DNA of 64,000 bases from Flectonema sp. DT1601 (taxonomy: Eukaryota; Euglenozoa; Diplonemea; Diplonemida; Diplonemidae). The translations under genes and the position numbers were made by a program. The notes beneath the pieces are model-generated. The model was not told the origin of the DNA. It did no database searches and saw only the letters and a list, made by a program, of their open reading frames with translations. Location: positions 186,001 to 250,000 of the forward strand of contig OZ025845.1 of the NCBI GenBank assembly GCA_964019425.1, in the 5' to 3' direction. Of the stretch, positions 11,105 to 22,400 are shown piece after piece. Position 1 is the stretch's first letter. Every line of letters begins with the position of its first letter.

Positions 11105-14100
11105 TCACTTCAGCAAGAGAGTTATTTCGTTGATGATTTCTTGTGGCGTTTTGTTAATGGCGTTGGTATGTAAGTTGATTAGGGTTTTTAGGTAGTCAAC
11201 GTTGAGGTCGTTTTCAACAGGTTCTGACATAGAATGTGTCAACAACATAGTTGATAACTCAACAAGTTCTTTGGAATGAGACTTAGTGGGAGAGTGACGC
11301 CAACATTGAAGGCACGCTCCTGTCTTTCGTATCATAAAATTAGAAAAGAAATTCGATTTATTTGAGAGTGACCAAATATAGCATCCTGATCGGTATGCGA
11401 ATTCCTCAGTTGGAAAATCAAAGGTAAGTTTTTCATTTAAATGTAATAATAGTATTGGATGGTTGACCTTACTGTCAATACCATGATACAAAGGAATAGA
11501 ACTACCTGACTTCACACTATCACAAACAGATGCATAGGAATCTCTAACTTGATTAAGTAAATAGATTCTCTTCGGGTTGTGAACGTCTAATTGACACCAT
11601 GCTTTTGCGATGTGACATCCGATTTCGAATAAAAAAGAATTCTCTGATGATAAATTTAAATTCTGAATCAAACTCATAGCAACATCCATCTGACCTGCTG
11701 CGAGACTGCTCATGACTGAGGTGGTTGCTGATTGGGGTTTATAAACTGAAAATATAGTTTTTATTAACGAGTTATAAACATCTGGTTTGAGATGATTTTT
11801 ATTCGCATGAGCAGTCAACGCCGCTTCTGATTCTAAACCAGATTGAAGCAGCAGCTTAATTGATGACTCTACATCTCCAGCAGCTGCAAGACACACCGAT
11901 GAATAGACAGCCATCCCTGGTCTCATTGTCGATATTGTTGTAAGTAATTGACGGTGAACCTGACTACCAAATAAAGGGGACATCGCTATTCCCATCGACT
12001 GGATTATTCCACAATCACTTTCTGTTGTGTCATTGAAGCACAATAGGCTTGATATCACATTTAACGGTGATGCTTTTTGCTCATAACTTGGGACTTTTTG
12101 AAGTAATTTTTCCATCACTGTTTTCGATTGTCCGACAACAACTTTACCGAGTGAATAAAGCAACATGTCAATTTCTGATTTCTGATTTGCATTTCTAGCT
12201 ATTGTTATTTCACTTTCAATGAGTTGGACATCAATTTTTGGTCGTTTTACGTTGACGCCGTCACGTGCTAAGACAGTATCCCATTTTAATGCTGATGATG
12301 TTATGCTTTCTATTGAGCTTGTTGTTGTTGCTGTTGATGATCTTTTTTGTTTATTTTTTAAAGGTAATTGACGTCTTGATACTGATAATCCCATGTCAGG
12401 ATTTTCAGGGGGTGCAGTGCACGAACCACCACCATAGTTTGGAACCAAACTATGAATTCTAATTGTGTTGTCATCACTGCAAGACAATGCAGTTTCTGTT
12501 GATAAAAATATTGCTGCGAAAACTTTCGATGAATGAGTTCTGAAAGACTTGACTGCTACTAATTGATTGTCAGATTCCAAATACTTCCAAAGCTGGACAG
12601 TTCCATCATACGAAGACGACAGCATAAATGGATTGTCGCTTGAAACACTAGGAGACCACTTAATATCTATAACAGGTAATTTATGTAAGTCTGACCTACA
12701 CAGTACTTTTGAACACTCAAGGTCAGATAAAGCAATACAGCCATCGCTAGAACACAGAGCAACAATCGATAACGATTGTGTCGATCGGTTTAAAGCAGAT
12801 ATTCGATTTATTTTTCCGGTTGATATTTGTAGTCGTTTTGAGTTTTTTGGATTGTCGATATCAGACACGGTTCCGTCTTTAAATCCAATTATTATTTTAT
12901 ATTGTTTTTGATGACTCCAAATACCAACACTTGTAACTCCGACATGTGAATGAAATTTTGTATTTATAATTGAAAGTTTTCTTCCATAAGTTATCTGATG
13001 AATATGTAATTTGCTATCAGCCCCTCCACCTACAGAATAGATCTCATTCCGACTAGGTATAAACGTGGTAACATACACTGCACCCTTATGCCTTCCCGAC
13101 ATCGGACAGTATGCTATATGAGGCCTAGCCCCTTGATCTATTCTAAAGCAACCAACTACACCAGAATGTAAACCAAACACAACAACAGGCTGATGAACAC
13201 AAATACTAGTAACCCGATCCTTTACTGCAATATCTACATTCATTGTTGATATTTTTATTGTGTTGTAGGCTGTACCAGCAGCCCACATAGATGACCCCGA
13301 GGATAAACAAAAAGCAGGTCCACACATTGTCTGCAGGCTTATCGGTGGTGCAGTACAACATATTTTTATATCACCATCAATAGTTGCTGTGGATACATCG
13401 AATGCTCTAATGCAGTGATCGGTACTGAGAGTAACGACCGTGTCTTTCCAAATACCAATCCACCAGAATGAAGTTTGACGTTTTGTATTTAGTAGTGGTT
13501 GCCATTCTGATTTGTTATTCTGCTTTTTTAAACTGTATCCTTTTATTTGACCAGTGTTCATGAATGATGATATTATGAAAGGTTCTCCCTCACCGGATTC
13601 CCATCGTGTCAATGATGAAAATCGGATTGGTTGGACTGATCCTTGAGATTTTGTTTTTATTGTTGCTATGGATCCTATTTTTTGTATCATCTGTGTGACA
13701 TCAGAATCGCTGTTAACCGTCTCTGGCAATGTTAATTTCCAATGAAAAATTTGACGATCGTTCGACACTGATACGATAGCAGCTTCACCTGGTGATGTAA
13801 TAGTTATGCTCATCGACGTTATAGAATCTCGATGTTCAGTAAACTTTGAGCAAAAAACTGACGTTTCTTGAGAAACAGCAACCGTAAGCGATCCTTTAGC
13901 ATGACCCGTGATTGTGATTATTTTATTTTCCATATTTATTATCTTGATACAACTCGCTGTACCACACTGACTGGCTAACATGTTCGATATAATCATTTTG
14001 GGACTTTGAACAACAGGGTTGACTACAACTAAATAAGTTGCTCCAACGTAGTCACAAAAAGCTATGAAATTATCGTGACACGCCATTCCTCGAATTTTCT

Positions 14101-14401
14101 CTGATGTTTGTATTGTGTGATACGGTTTCAGTGATGTCTCTGTTGTATTTTCAACAGGTAGTTCCGTCACATTATAGAAACAAATTTGATTATTTTCAGA
14201 TGAGATTGCTAGTCCTTTTCCTCCATTAATGAACGAAACACATCCAACCTTGTCATTGCTTTGAATTATTGCCGGATGAGCAACAATCATTGAATTACTA
14301 AACGTACAAAAGTGAACTAAGTTCCTTGATCCATAAGCAAGTAATCCTTCCGTCGATATATCTGCGACCGACGACGAGTACCAATTACAGGATGCCGGCA
14401 G

Positions 14402-14404
<3 letters not shown>
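11105..14404 (-). CDS. Gemin5-like double WD40 propeller protein
   Basis: 1099 residues from the ATG at 14404. The frame continues upstream only through a poly-lysine homopolymer, so this ATG is preferred. The N-terminus (ASCNWYSSSVADISTEGLLA) fits the Gemin5 start, which has NWY followed by an amphipathic strand. Two WD40 propellers span about residues 1-690, with HKGAVYVTTFIPSRNEIYS and SSSYDGTVQLWKY near residues 430 and 600. A low-complexity basic linker follows. A helical TPR-like domain (about 780-1099, with SPLFGSQVHRQLL near 810) matches the Gemin5 dimerisation region. Gemin5 binds snRNA and the m7G cap and delivers snRNA to the SMN complex. The C-terminus is shorter than the human protein (about 1500 residues), so the decamerisation and RBS regions appear absent. 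A run of A residues lies immediately before the AUG. Confidence 0.75.
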
Positions 14405-14432
<28 letters not shown>

Positions 14433-14502
14433 GTCACCGATGATTCCTGATAAAATAAAATTAACAATATTTCTTTTTTTTTTATCCGTATTATATAAAG
14501 AC

Positions 14503-15753
14503 CTAAGGCGATTGCCTCACCATGTTAAGTATGTCATCCTTCAATCGTTTAGGCTCCTCATGAGCTGGCTTGTAGAACCGTCTGACATGCTGAATGTGAT
14601 CTTTTGCTTCAGGCCATTCCTCCTTCGTAAGCAATTGATAATTTTCTCTAATTCCAAAAGGAATTCGTCCAAAATTCTGTTCTACAACAAATTTTTTTAA
14701 AAGTTTTCCCCTCACAACACAATTATTTTTTTTATAAAGTGACATTAGTATGTTAATGAGAGAGAATTCCTTCACCAAACCAGCCTTGAATGCTCTGCTA
14801 AAACATGTTTCAGCTTTGTATAATAAAATACGATCATCAGTACCAGGAGGTAGGTTGAGTAATGCTTCAAGACAGGCTGACATATAAGCTCCACATGTGA
14901 TGACGTCGGGTTTGCATTCGTCAATTTTCATGTCCGTTTCAAAAATTGAAAATGCTTCATCAAATTGATTTGCTTTTCGATGGGCAGTTATCATCTTGGA
15001 ATACGTTGAGTTATCGACTCCACACGATGGGTTTGAGCGCCCCTCTTCATAAAGGGATTGCTTTTCACTTACACAACCAGTAGCATCTAAAAAGAAATTT
15101 AGTTTTAGTCTAGGAAAGATTTTTATACCATATTCAATTTCCATTTTATTAAAAAAATCAGATCTTTCCATCGGTGTAGAGAAACATAAAGCAGCATCAA
15201 GAACATGGAATCTATCAGGGACTACGTTAGCTGTTTTCATTTGCTTAAAAAGTTGTAAGCATCTTTCAATGTTGTTATTTTTAGCACAGATCTTTATAAG
15301 AATCGTATATATTCTTGTATCAGGCGAGTATCCATCAGCTAGCATCTTGTCTACCTCTTCTTTAACTTTTTCAAGATATCCGCCGTTGTAATAGGCAACA
15401 ATCATAGCTGAATATAATTCCTTGTTTGGTCTCATGCTGATATTTTCTATCACGAATTCAGCGCTTCGCACCGCACTTAGCTTTCCAAATGCGATTACTG
15501 CTGCTTTTGCTGACTGAAAGCCGTTTAGTTTCTGTTGATGTCCTATCTTGAATAAACCCATTACATCAGCAACCATTTGTCTCCTACCAATTGGGGAAGA
15601 TCGACTCTTACCCTTCTCAACTCCAGCAACAACACTATCAATTGACTTTGCAATCACAATATCTCTCTTGGTGTTCCATAAAATAAAACGTTCACCAGGG
15701 TTCAATAAAGTCGGTCGATTCACCATATCTAACAACACACTTCGCTTTGACAT
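14503..15753 (-). CDS. Pentatricopeptide repeat (PPR) protein
   Basis: 416 residues from the ATG at 15753. Several 35-residue PPR helix pairs are recognisable: NKELYSAMIVAYYNGGYLEK, then PDTRIYTILIKICAKNNNIE, then VPDRFHVLDAALCF, and later NSTYSKMITAHRKANQFDEA and PDVITCGAYMSACLEALLNL. PPR proteins bind organellar RNA one base per repeat, so a mitochondrial RNA role is likely; no clear presequence is visible. The gene lies 98 nt upstream of the Gemin5-like start, in the same direction, a tight spacing typical of the cluster. No SMR or DYW domain is present. The RNA target cannot be predicted reliably from so few clear repeats. Confidence 0.85.
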   Translation of the reverse strand: MSKRSVLLDMVNRPTLLNPGERFILWNTKRDIVIAKSIDSVVAGVEKGKSRSSPIGRRQMVADVMGLFKIGHQQKLNGFQSAKAAVIAFGKLSAVRSAEFVIENISMRPNKELYSAMIVAYYNGGYLEKVKEEVDKMLADGYSPDTRIYTILIKICAKNNNIERCLQLFKQMKTANVVPDRFHVLDAALCFSTPMERSDFFNKMEIEYGIKIFPRLKLNFFLDATGCVSEKQSLYEEGRSNPSCGVDNSTYSKMITAHRKANQFDEAFSIFETDMKIDECKPDVITCGAYMSACLEALLNLPPGTDDRILLYKAETCFSRAFKAGLVKEFSLINILMSLYKKNNCVVRGKLLKKFVVEQNFGRIPFGIRENYQLLTKEEWPEAKDHIQHVRRFYKPAHEEPKRLKDDILNMVRQSP

Positions 15754-15811
15754 TGTGTGTCACAATTATCATTCTGGTGACTATGACGTTAAAACAAAAA
15801 ACTCAACTCAC

Positions 15812-16975
15812 GTTGGGGTCTGTAAACAAAAACGTCGATCACACTGCGATCTGAACAATAAATTATCAAAAGTCTTGGAGAGGACAAGTCACCGTTATCA
15901 CTCCAAATGGGTTAGTCGGAGGCGGCGTGCAATACTCCTTATGAAGAAGCTCAAGGCAGAAGACAGCTCAAACGAGAAGGCAAACAGAATTTGTTCAGGT
16001 GGTTGATCCTGCACTTTTGACTCGTATCAGTATCTGCAATGCAGCGAAAAGCTACTCAGGAGTCGGTTAAAATCATCCTTACTGTGAGAGAGAGGTGAGG
16101 AATAGACAACATCAGAAGACACGTTACTCCGACAACGAGAAAGTACAGAAAGTGATCTCCCCCTTCATCCGCTCGCTATACCACTGAGTGAGGTACTGCA
16201 AGTTGAAACAGTTGGGGTCTTTAAACAAAAAGTCGATCACACTGCGATCTGAACAATAAATTATCAAAAGTCTTGGAGAGGACAAGTCACCGTTATCACT
16301 CCAAATGGGTTAGTCGGAGGCGGCGTGCAATACTCCTTATGAAGAAGCTCAAGGCAGAAGACAGCTCAAACGAGAAGGCAAACAGAATTTGTTCAGGTGG
16401 TTGATCCTGCACTTTTGACTCGTATCAGTATCTGCAATGCAGCGAAAAGCTACTCAGGAGTCGGTTAAAATCATCCTTACTGTGAGAGAGGGAGATGAGG
16501 AATGGACAGACAACTCTTCCTTCCAGGAAGATGAAGAACAAGAAACTGTATCACGCATGGTTGTCCCAAACTTCATAATAGCCCAACTGAGCATAGAAGT
16601 TGGAATATGGAATATACGTAACATGACAAGGTCCCGAAGAACCCTATCAACTTGCTATACGGTACGACCAGCGGGGAGCTTTGCACCATTTGAAAGAGGG
16701 TGCCTCCCAACCATTGCGACCGAGTTGGAAAATCTGAACAATAAATTATCAAAAGTCTTGGAGAGGACAAGTCACCGTTATCACTCCAAATGGGTTAGTC
16801 GGAGGCGGCGTGCAATACTCCTTATGAAGAAGCTCAAGGCAGAAGACAGCTCAAACGAGAAGGCAAACAGAATTTGTTCAGGTGGTTGATCCTGCACTTT
16901 TGACTCGTATCAGTATCTGCAATGCAGCGAAAAGCTACTCAGGAGTCGGTTAAAATCATCCTTACTGTGAGAAAG
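15812..16975 (+). repeat. Three copies of a ~240-bp repeat, with a LINE-endonuclease-like fragment
   Basis: A sequence starting CTGAACAATAAATTATCAAA recurs at 15851, 16249 and 16734 and runs about 240 bp each time to ATCATCCTTACTGTGAGA. Copies 1 and 2 also share a left extension (GTTGGGGTCT, from about 15812 and 16211). Between copies 2 and 3 an open frame reads VGIWNIRNMTRSRRTLS. This resembles the start of the apurinic-endonuclease domain of LINE retrotransposons (consensus like GTWNVRTM). Each copy ends an open frame in NRICSGG. I read this as nested, decayed LINE-related DNA. No reverse transcriptase is seen. Confidence 0.55.
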
Positions 16976-17627
16976 TCTTTTAGAAAGGCAACTGTACTGT
17001 TGTCTTCTTGTTGATGTTTGCTTAAATAGAAATAAAATAAAACTCATCAGTGCCTCCATTATTCAGATCCATGTGTGAGCTGGTTAACAAAATAAGTTCG
17101 GAATTGCCTAGACTTTGTCAATAATCTGAAAACAGGCCTTTGCCTTGGGCTCTGTTTTCTGTGAATATTCTCGTCAAAGTTAAATCTTAAGAAGGAAATA
17201 TCACTAATTTGGAGATTGAAAAATTGGCTAAACCTTTGACCAAACCTTGGTTGCTGTATAAAATAGAATTTCACAAAATAATTAAAAGCAGTGGTTGGTT
17301 TTTTTATTTTAATGTCCTAATGATGTACTAAAAGTAAACGTAAAGACTGACAGATTGTAGCAAAACAGAAGTTTATTTGAGTTTCTAATCAACAGTTGGC
17401 TGTAAGAGCTCAACCGTAGCGCACATCATTAACAAAGTACGAAAAAAGAAGAAAATAAAAAAAAAAAGCTAAACAAGGCAATGAACCCTTCATTGATAAT
17501 GAAAACAAAGCTGTATACACAAACGCACGAAGTACCCAATTTCACTGGATAATTAAAACAAAACATAAATAACTAATTCTACGTGCGAAAAAAAAAAAAC
17601 AGTACCAAATATCGTACTGCATAGTAG
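16976..17627. other. Intergenic DNA, no gene seen
   Basis: The stretch is AT-rich. A 71-codon minus-strand frame (17059-17274) has no recognisable motif and is not supported as a gene. The likely 3' UTR of the kinase gene ends here. Confidence 0.5.
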
Positions 17628-18905
17628 TTATGCAGCACATGTAGCTCTGACATATGTGTGTTTTGTGTGGTGTTGGGATTGACGCTTGGCTGATATTTCA
17701 TCGACCATTTGATGGTCTGAGAATTTACCAACAAAGTTATCACCTTCCCAATCACACCTATCACGTACATCATGACAATCAGGTAATGTCAGGTATATAT
17801 CAGTACCGTAACCAGGAAGTGACTTCACAGTGATGTCACCACCTGAGTACCTAGCATATACTCGAGACAGTGGAAGTCCGAAACCAAAACCAGCAAATTG
17901 TATTGAAGACGGAGAATCATCGAAATTGTGGGCAACCATATACTCTTCGGTATCCTTGTGTGAAGGTCTAGCTGTCGAGAAACCATAAGAGTAGGCTTTA
18001 CTGACTTCTGCAATTCCACCACCTTGATCACTGATTACTATTGTTATGTTTTCTCCTCTACAAATCTTAAATACTATCGAAGGAAGTTCATTAGTTGAGT
18101 TTTTATTTCTCGCGACGGTTGCTTTCGCAGCATTCTTACACAATTCGAATAGTATATATTCTAAGTGTTGTGCAACACACGTGAGATCTGCATCGACATC
18201 TCCTATTACCTCATACTTTACCAAATTATCACTATCGTCACCTAAATGTTCTGAAACAAGATACGCAACTTGCTGCATGCAGGACTCTATTAGGTTAGCT
18301 GGTTTAATTGTGGTGTACACACCTAAGAGGTCTTTTTTTTCAGTGTTGTTTGATTCTGACTGTGAAACGTCTTTGTGAAGACGTAGCAGCAGTTCAGATA
18401 AAACTCGTCTGCCGATTCGTTGAACTAACAACCTGTCTAAGAACGTATCTATATACTGAAAATCAATACGACTAGAGTCTGGAAGCATTCTTATATCTCG
18501 GATACCCTTTGATAATGATGACATTACATTTGCGTGATAGTTGTATCTTTCAAGAACAAGTTTGACGTGTGCTGTGTGAGACTCCCAATCAGTTGGTTGT
18601 TTCTGTGCCTTTAGTAAATCAAAAGTCTCTCCATATCCTTTATATATTGCCTCAATGTGTGGATTGACACCTACTATGTAAGGAAGTGCTTGCATATCCC
18701 TAATAGAGTGTGCAATACGAACGGCTAGTTCTCTGTGTAGATATTGACTCAGTACTAAAAGCTCATCTCTGCCTGCAGACATAGAGAAATCCATCACATA
18801 CTCTGGAGTGACATGTAACTGTGACAGGCATGCATACTCTTCTATTGATCGATCGTAAAATGTAAGACTGCGACGTTGTTGCCATATTCTCACTGATCTT
18901 TTCAT
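17628..18905 (-). CDS. Mitochondrial alpha-keto acid dehydrogenase kinase (BCKDK/PDK family)
   Basis: 425 residues from the ATG at 18905. An in-frame extension upstream starts only with GTG and crosses a CAG acceptor-like site, so it was excluded. The N-terminus (MKRSVRIWQQRRSLTFY) is basic and Arg-rich, fitting a mitochondrial presequence. The four-helix regulatory domain contains LAVRIAHSIRDMQALPYIVG, very close to the branched-chain kinase pattern. The GHKL ATP site has an N-box (ELCKNAAKA, about residue 255), a G1 box (DQGGG, about 293) and a G2 box (GFGFGLP, about 340), followed by GGDITVKSLPGYGTD. These kinases inactivate pyruvate or branched-chain ketoacid dehydrogenase by phosphorylating E1 alpha. 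The sequence is nearer BCKDK than PDK in the N-terminal half, but both remain possible. Confidence 0.88.
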   Translation of the reverse strand: MKRSVRIWQQRRSLTFYDRSIEEYACLSQLHVTPEYVMDFSMSAGRDELLVLSQYLHRELAVRIAHSIRDMQALPYIVGVNPHIEAIYKGYGETFDLLKAQKQPTDWESHTAHVKLVLERYNYHANVMSSLSKGIRDIRMLPDSSRIDFQYIDTFLDRLLVQRIGRRVLSELLLRLHKDVSQSESNNTEKKDLLGVYTTIKPANLIESCMQQVAYLVSEHLGDDSDNLVKYEVIGDVDADLTCVAQHLEYILFELCKNAAKATVARNKNSTNELPSIVFKICRGENITIVISDQGGGIAEVSKAYSYGFSTARPSHKDTEEYMVAHNFDDSPSSIQFAGFGFGLPLSRVYARYSGGDITVKSLPGYGTDIYLTLPDCHDVRDRCDWEGDNFVGKFSDHQMVDEISAKRQSQHHTKHTYVRATCAA

Positions 18906-19401
18906 TTTGTGTGGGGTCACAGAAGACACCTGCTGGGTGATTAGTTACTATTAATTTAATTACACAGCACAAGACATCAAAATACATGATACAATCGATT
19001 TATTCTTTATTATTCAACTTGTTTATTTCGTACTGCTATATTACTTATTACTAAAAAGGAATCGACAAACTTCTCATTTATGTTTTTACTCACACTTTTG
19101 TTTTGTTCGCATGAAACCGGGCCCCTTATAAAATAGCCCATGCCTGTGTGACTCAGCACTACTATATGTATCAAACATTTACTCTGTGTTGTTCTCAGCA
19201 GGAGAATGTTATTTTTATGAGGGTGAGTGAATAAATATTTTGTCCTCATTCTTTATCACAGAATAGGTAACTGATTAAAGTTGGATTCCAGGCTGCCCCA
19301 GAGGTCAATATGTTGTGGAGAGCTCACACGCCGTTCCAAATGGTGCGAAGGTAATTTTTCACCCGAGTGAAGCTCACAGTCACGGGAATGCTTCTTGGTT
19401 G
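18906..19401. other. Flank between kinase gene and tandem array
   Basis: No gene is supported. Immediately before the array a plus-strand frame without an ATG reads VESSHAVPNGAKVIFHPS and continues into the repeats. A donor-like AAG-GTAATT occurs near 19350. The segment is compositionally coding-like and could be an exon fragment. Confidence 0.4.
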
Positions 19402-22400
19402 AGAGGTAACTTCTCAGACATTGTCAACATTGATACAGAATGGAGAATGAAAGTGAGAGGTAACTTCTCAGACATTGTCAACATTGATACAGAATGGAGA
19501 ATGAAAGTGAGAGGTAACTTCTCAGACATTGTCAACATTGATACAGAATGGAGAATGAAAGTGAGAGGTAACTTCTCAGACATTGCCAACATTGATACAG
19601 GATGGAGAATGAAAGTGAGAGGTAACTTCTCAGACATTGTCAACATTGATACAGGATGGAGAATGAAAGTGAGAGGTAACTTCTCAGACATTGTCAACAT
19701 TGATACAGGATGGAGAATGAAAGTGAGAGGTAACTTCTCAGACATTGCCAACATTGATACAGGATGGAGAATGAAAGTGAGAGGTAACTTCTCAGACATT
19801 GTCAACATTGATACAGGATGGAGAATGAAAGTGAGAGGTAACTTCTCAGACATTGTCAACATTGATACAGGATGGAGAATGAAAGTGAGAGGTAACTTCT
19901 CAGACATTGTCAACATTGATACAGGATGGAGAATGAAAGTGAGAGGTAACTTCTCAGACATTGTCAACATTGATACAGGATGGAGAATGAAAGTGAGAGG
20001 TAACTTCTCAGACATTGTCAACATTGATACAGGATGGAGAATGAAAGTGAGAGGTAACTTCTCAGACATTGTCAACATTGATACAGGATGGAGAATGAAA
20101 GTGAGAGGTAACTTCTCAGACATTGTCAACATTGATACAGGATGGAGAATGAAAGTGAGAGGTAACTTCTCAGACATTGTCAACATTGATACAGGATGGA
20201 GAATGAAAGTGAGAGGTAACTTCTCAGACATTGTCAACATTGATACAGGATGGAGAATGAAAGTGAGAGGTAACTTCTCAGACATTGTCAACATTGATAC
20301 AGGATGGAGAATGAAAGTGAGAGGTAACTTCTCAGACATTGTCAACATTGATACAGGATGGAGAATGAAAGTGAGAGGTAACTTCTCAGACATTGTCAAC
20401 ATTGATACAGGATGGAGAATGAAAGTGAGAGGTAACTTCTCAGACATTGTCAACATTGATACAGGATGGAGAATGAAAGTGAGAGGTAACTTCTCAGACA
20501 TTGTCAACATTGATACAGGATGGAGAATGAAAGTGAGAGGTAACTTCTCAGACATTGTCAACATTGATACAGGATGGAGAATGAAAGTGAGAGGTAACTT
20601 CTCAGACATTGTCAACATTGATACAGGATGGAGAATGAAAGTGAGAGGTAACTTCTCAGACATTGTCAACATTGATACAGGATGGAGAATGAAAGTGAGA
20701 GGTAACTTCTCAGACATTGTCAACATTGATACAGGATGGAGAATGAAAGTGAGAGGTAACTTCTCAGACATTGCCAACATTGATACAGGATGGAGAATGA
20801 AAGTGAGAGGTAACTTCTCAGACATTGTCAACATTGATACAGGATGGAGAATGAAAGTGAGAGGTAACTTCTCAGACATTGTCAACATTGATACAGGATG
20901 GAGAATGAAAGTGAGAGGTAACTTCTCAGACATTGTCAACATTGATACAGGATGGAGAATGAAAGTGAGAGGTAACTTCTCAGACATTGTCAACATTGAT
21001 ACAGGATGGAGAATGAAAGTGAGAGGTAACTTCTCAGACATTGTCAACATTGATACAGGATGGAGAATGAAAGTGAGAGGTAACTTCTCAGACATTGTCA
21101 ACATTGATACAGGATGGAGAATGAAAGTGAGAGGTAACTTCTCAGACATTGTCAACATTGATACAGGATGGAGAATGAAAGTGAGAGGTAACTTCTCAGA
21201 CATTGTCAACATTGATACAGGATGGAGAATGAAAGTGAGAGGTAACTTCTCAGACATTGTCAACATTGATACAGGATGGAGAATGAAAGTGAGAGGTAAC
21301 TTCTCAGACATTGCCAACATTGATACAGGATGGAGAATGAAAGTGAGAGGTAACTTCTCAGACATTGTCAACATTGATACAGGATGGAGAATGAAAGTGA
21401 GAGGTAACTTCTCAGACATTGTCAACATTGATACAGGATGGAGAATGAAAGTGAGAGGTAACTTCTCAGACATTGCCAACATTGATACAGGATGGAGAAT
21501 GAAAGTGAGAGGTAACTTCTCAGACATTGTCAACATTGATACAGGATGGAGAATGAAAGTGAGAGGTAACTTCTCAGACATTGTCAACATTGATACAGGA
21601 TGGAGAATGAAAGTGAGAGGTAACTTCTCAGACATTGTCAACATTGATACAGGATGGAGAATGAAAGTGAGAGGTAACTTCTCAGACATTGTCAACATTG
21701 ATACAGGATGGAGAATGAAAGTGAGAGGTAACTTCTCAGACATTGTCAACATTGATACAGGATGGAGAATGAAAGTGAGAGGTAACTTCTCAGACATTGT
21801 CAACATTGATACAGGATGGAGAATGAAAGTGAGAGGTAACTTCTCAGACATTGTCAACATTGATACAGGATGGAGAATGAAAGTGAGAGGTAACTTCTCA
21901 GACATTGTCAACATTGATACAGGATGGAGAATGAAAGTGAGAGGTAACTTCTCAGACATTGTCAACATTGATACAGGATGGAGAATGAAAGTGAGAGGTA
22001 ACTTCTCAGACATTGTCAACATTGATACAGGATGGAGAATGAAAGTGAGAGGTAACTTCTCAGACATTGTCAACATTGATACAGGATGGAGAATGAAAGT
22101 GAGAGGTAACTTCTCAGACATTGTCAACATTGATACAGGATGGAGAATGAAAGTGAGAGGTAACTTCTCAGACATTGTCAACATTGATACAGGATGGAGA
22201 ATGAAAGTGAGAGGTAACTTCTCAGACATTGTCAACATTGATACAGGATGGAGAATGAAAGTGAGAGGTAACTTCTCAGACATTGTCAACATTGATACAG
22301 GATGGAGAATGAAAGTGAGAGGTAACTTCTCAGTCATTGTCAACATTGATACAGGATGGAGAATGAAAGTGAGAGGTAACTTCTCAGACATTGTCAACAT

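Noticed and set aside
15998-16012. 18S rRNA 5' end from GGTTGATCCTGC
   Set aside because: Only 12 bases match and the sequence does not continue as 18S; recorded only as a weak observation within the triplicated repeat.
17059-17274. 71-codon minus-strand frame
   Set aside because: No family motif, no acceptor-like leader, and close to repeat-derived DNA; not enough to call a gene.
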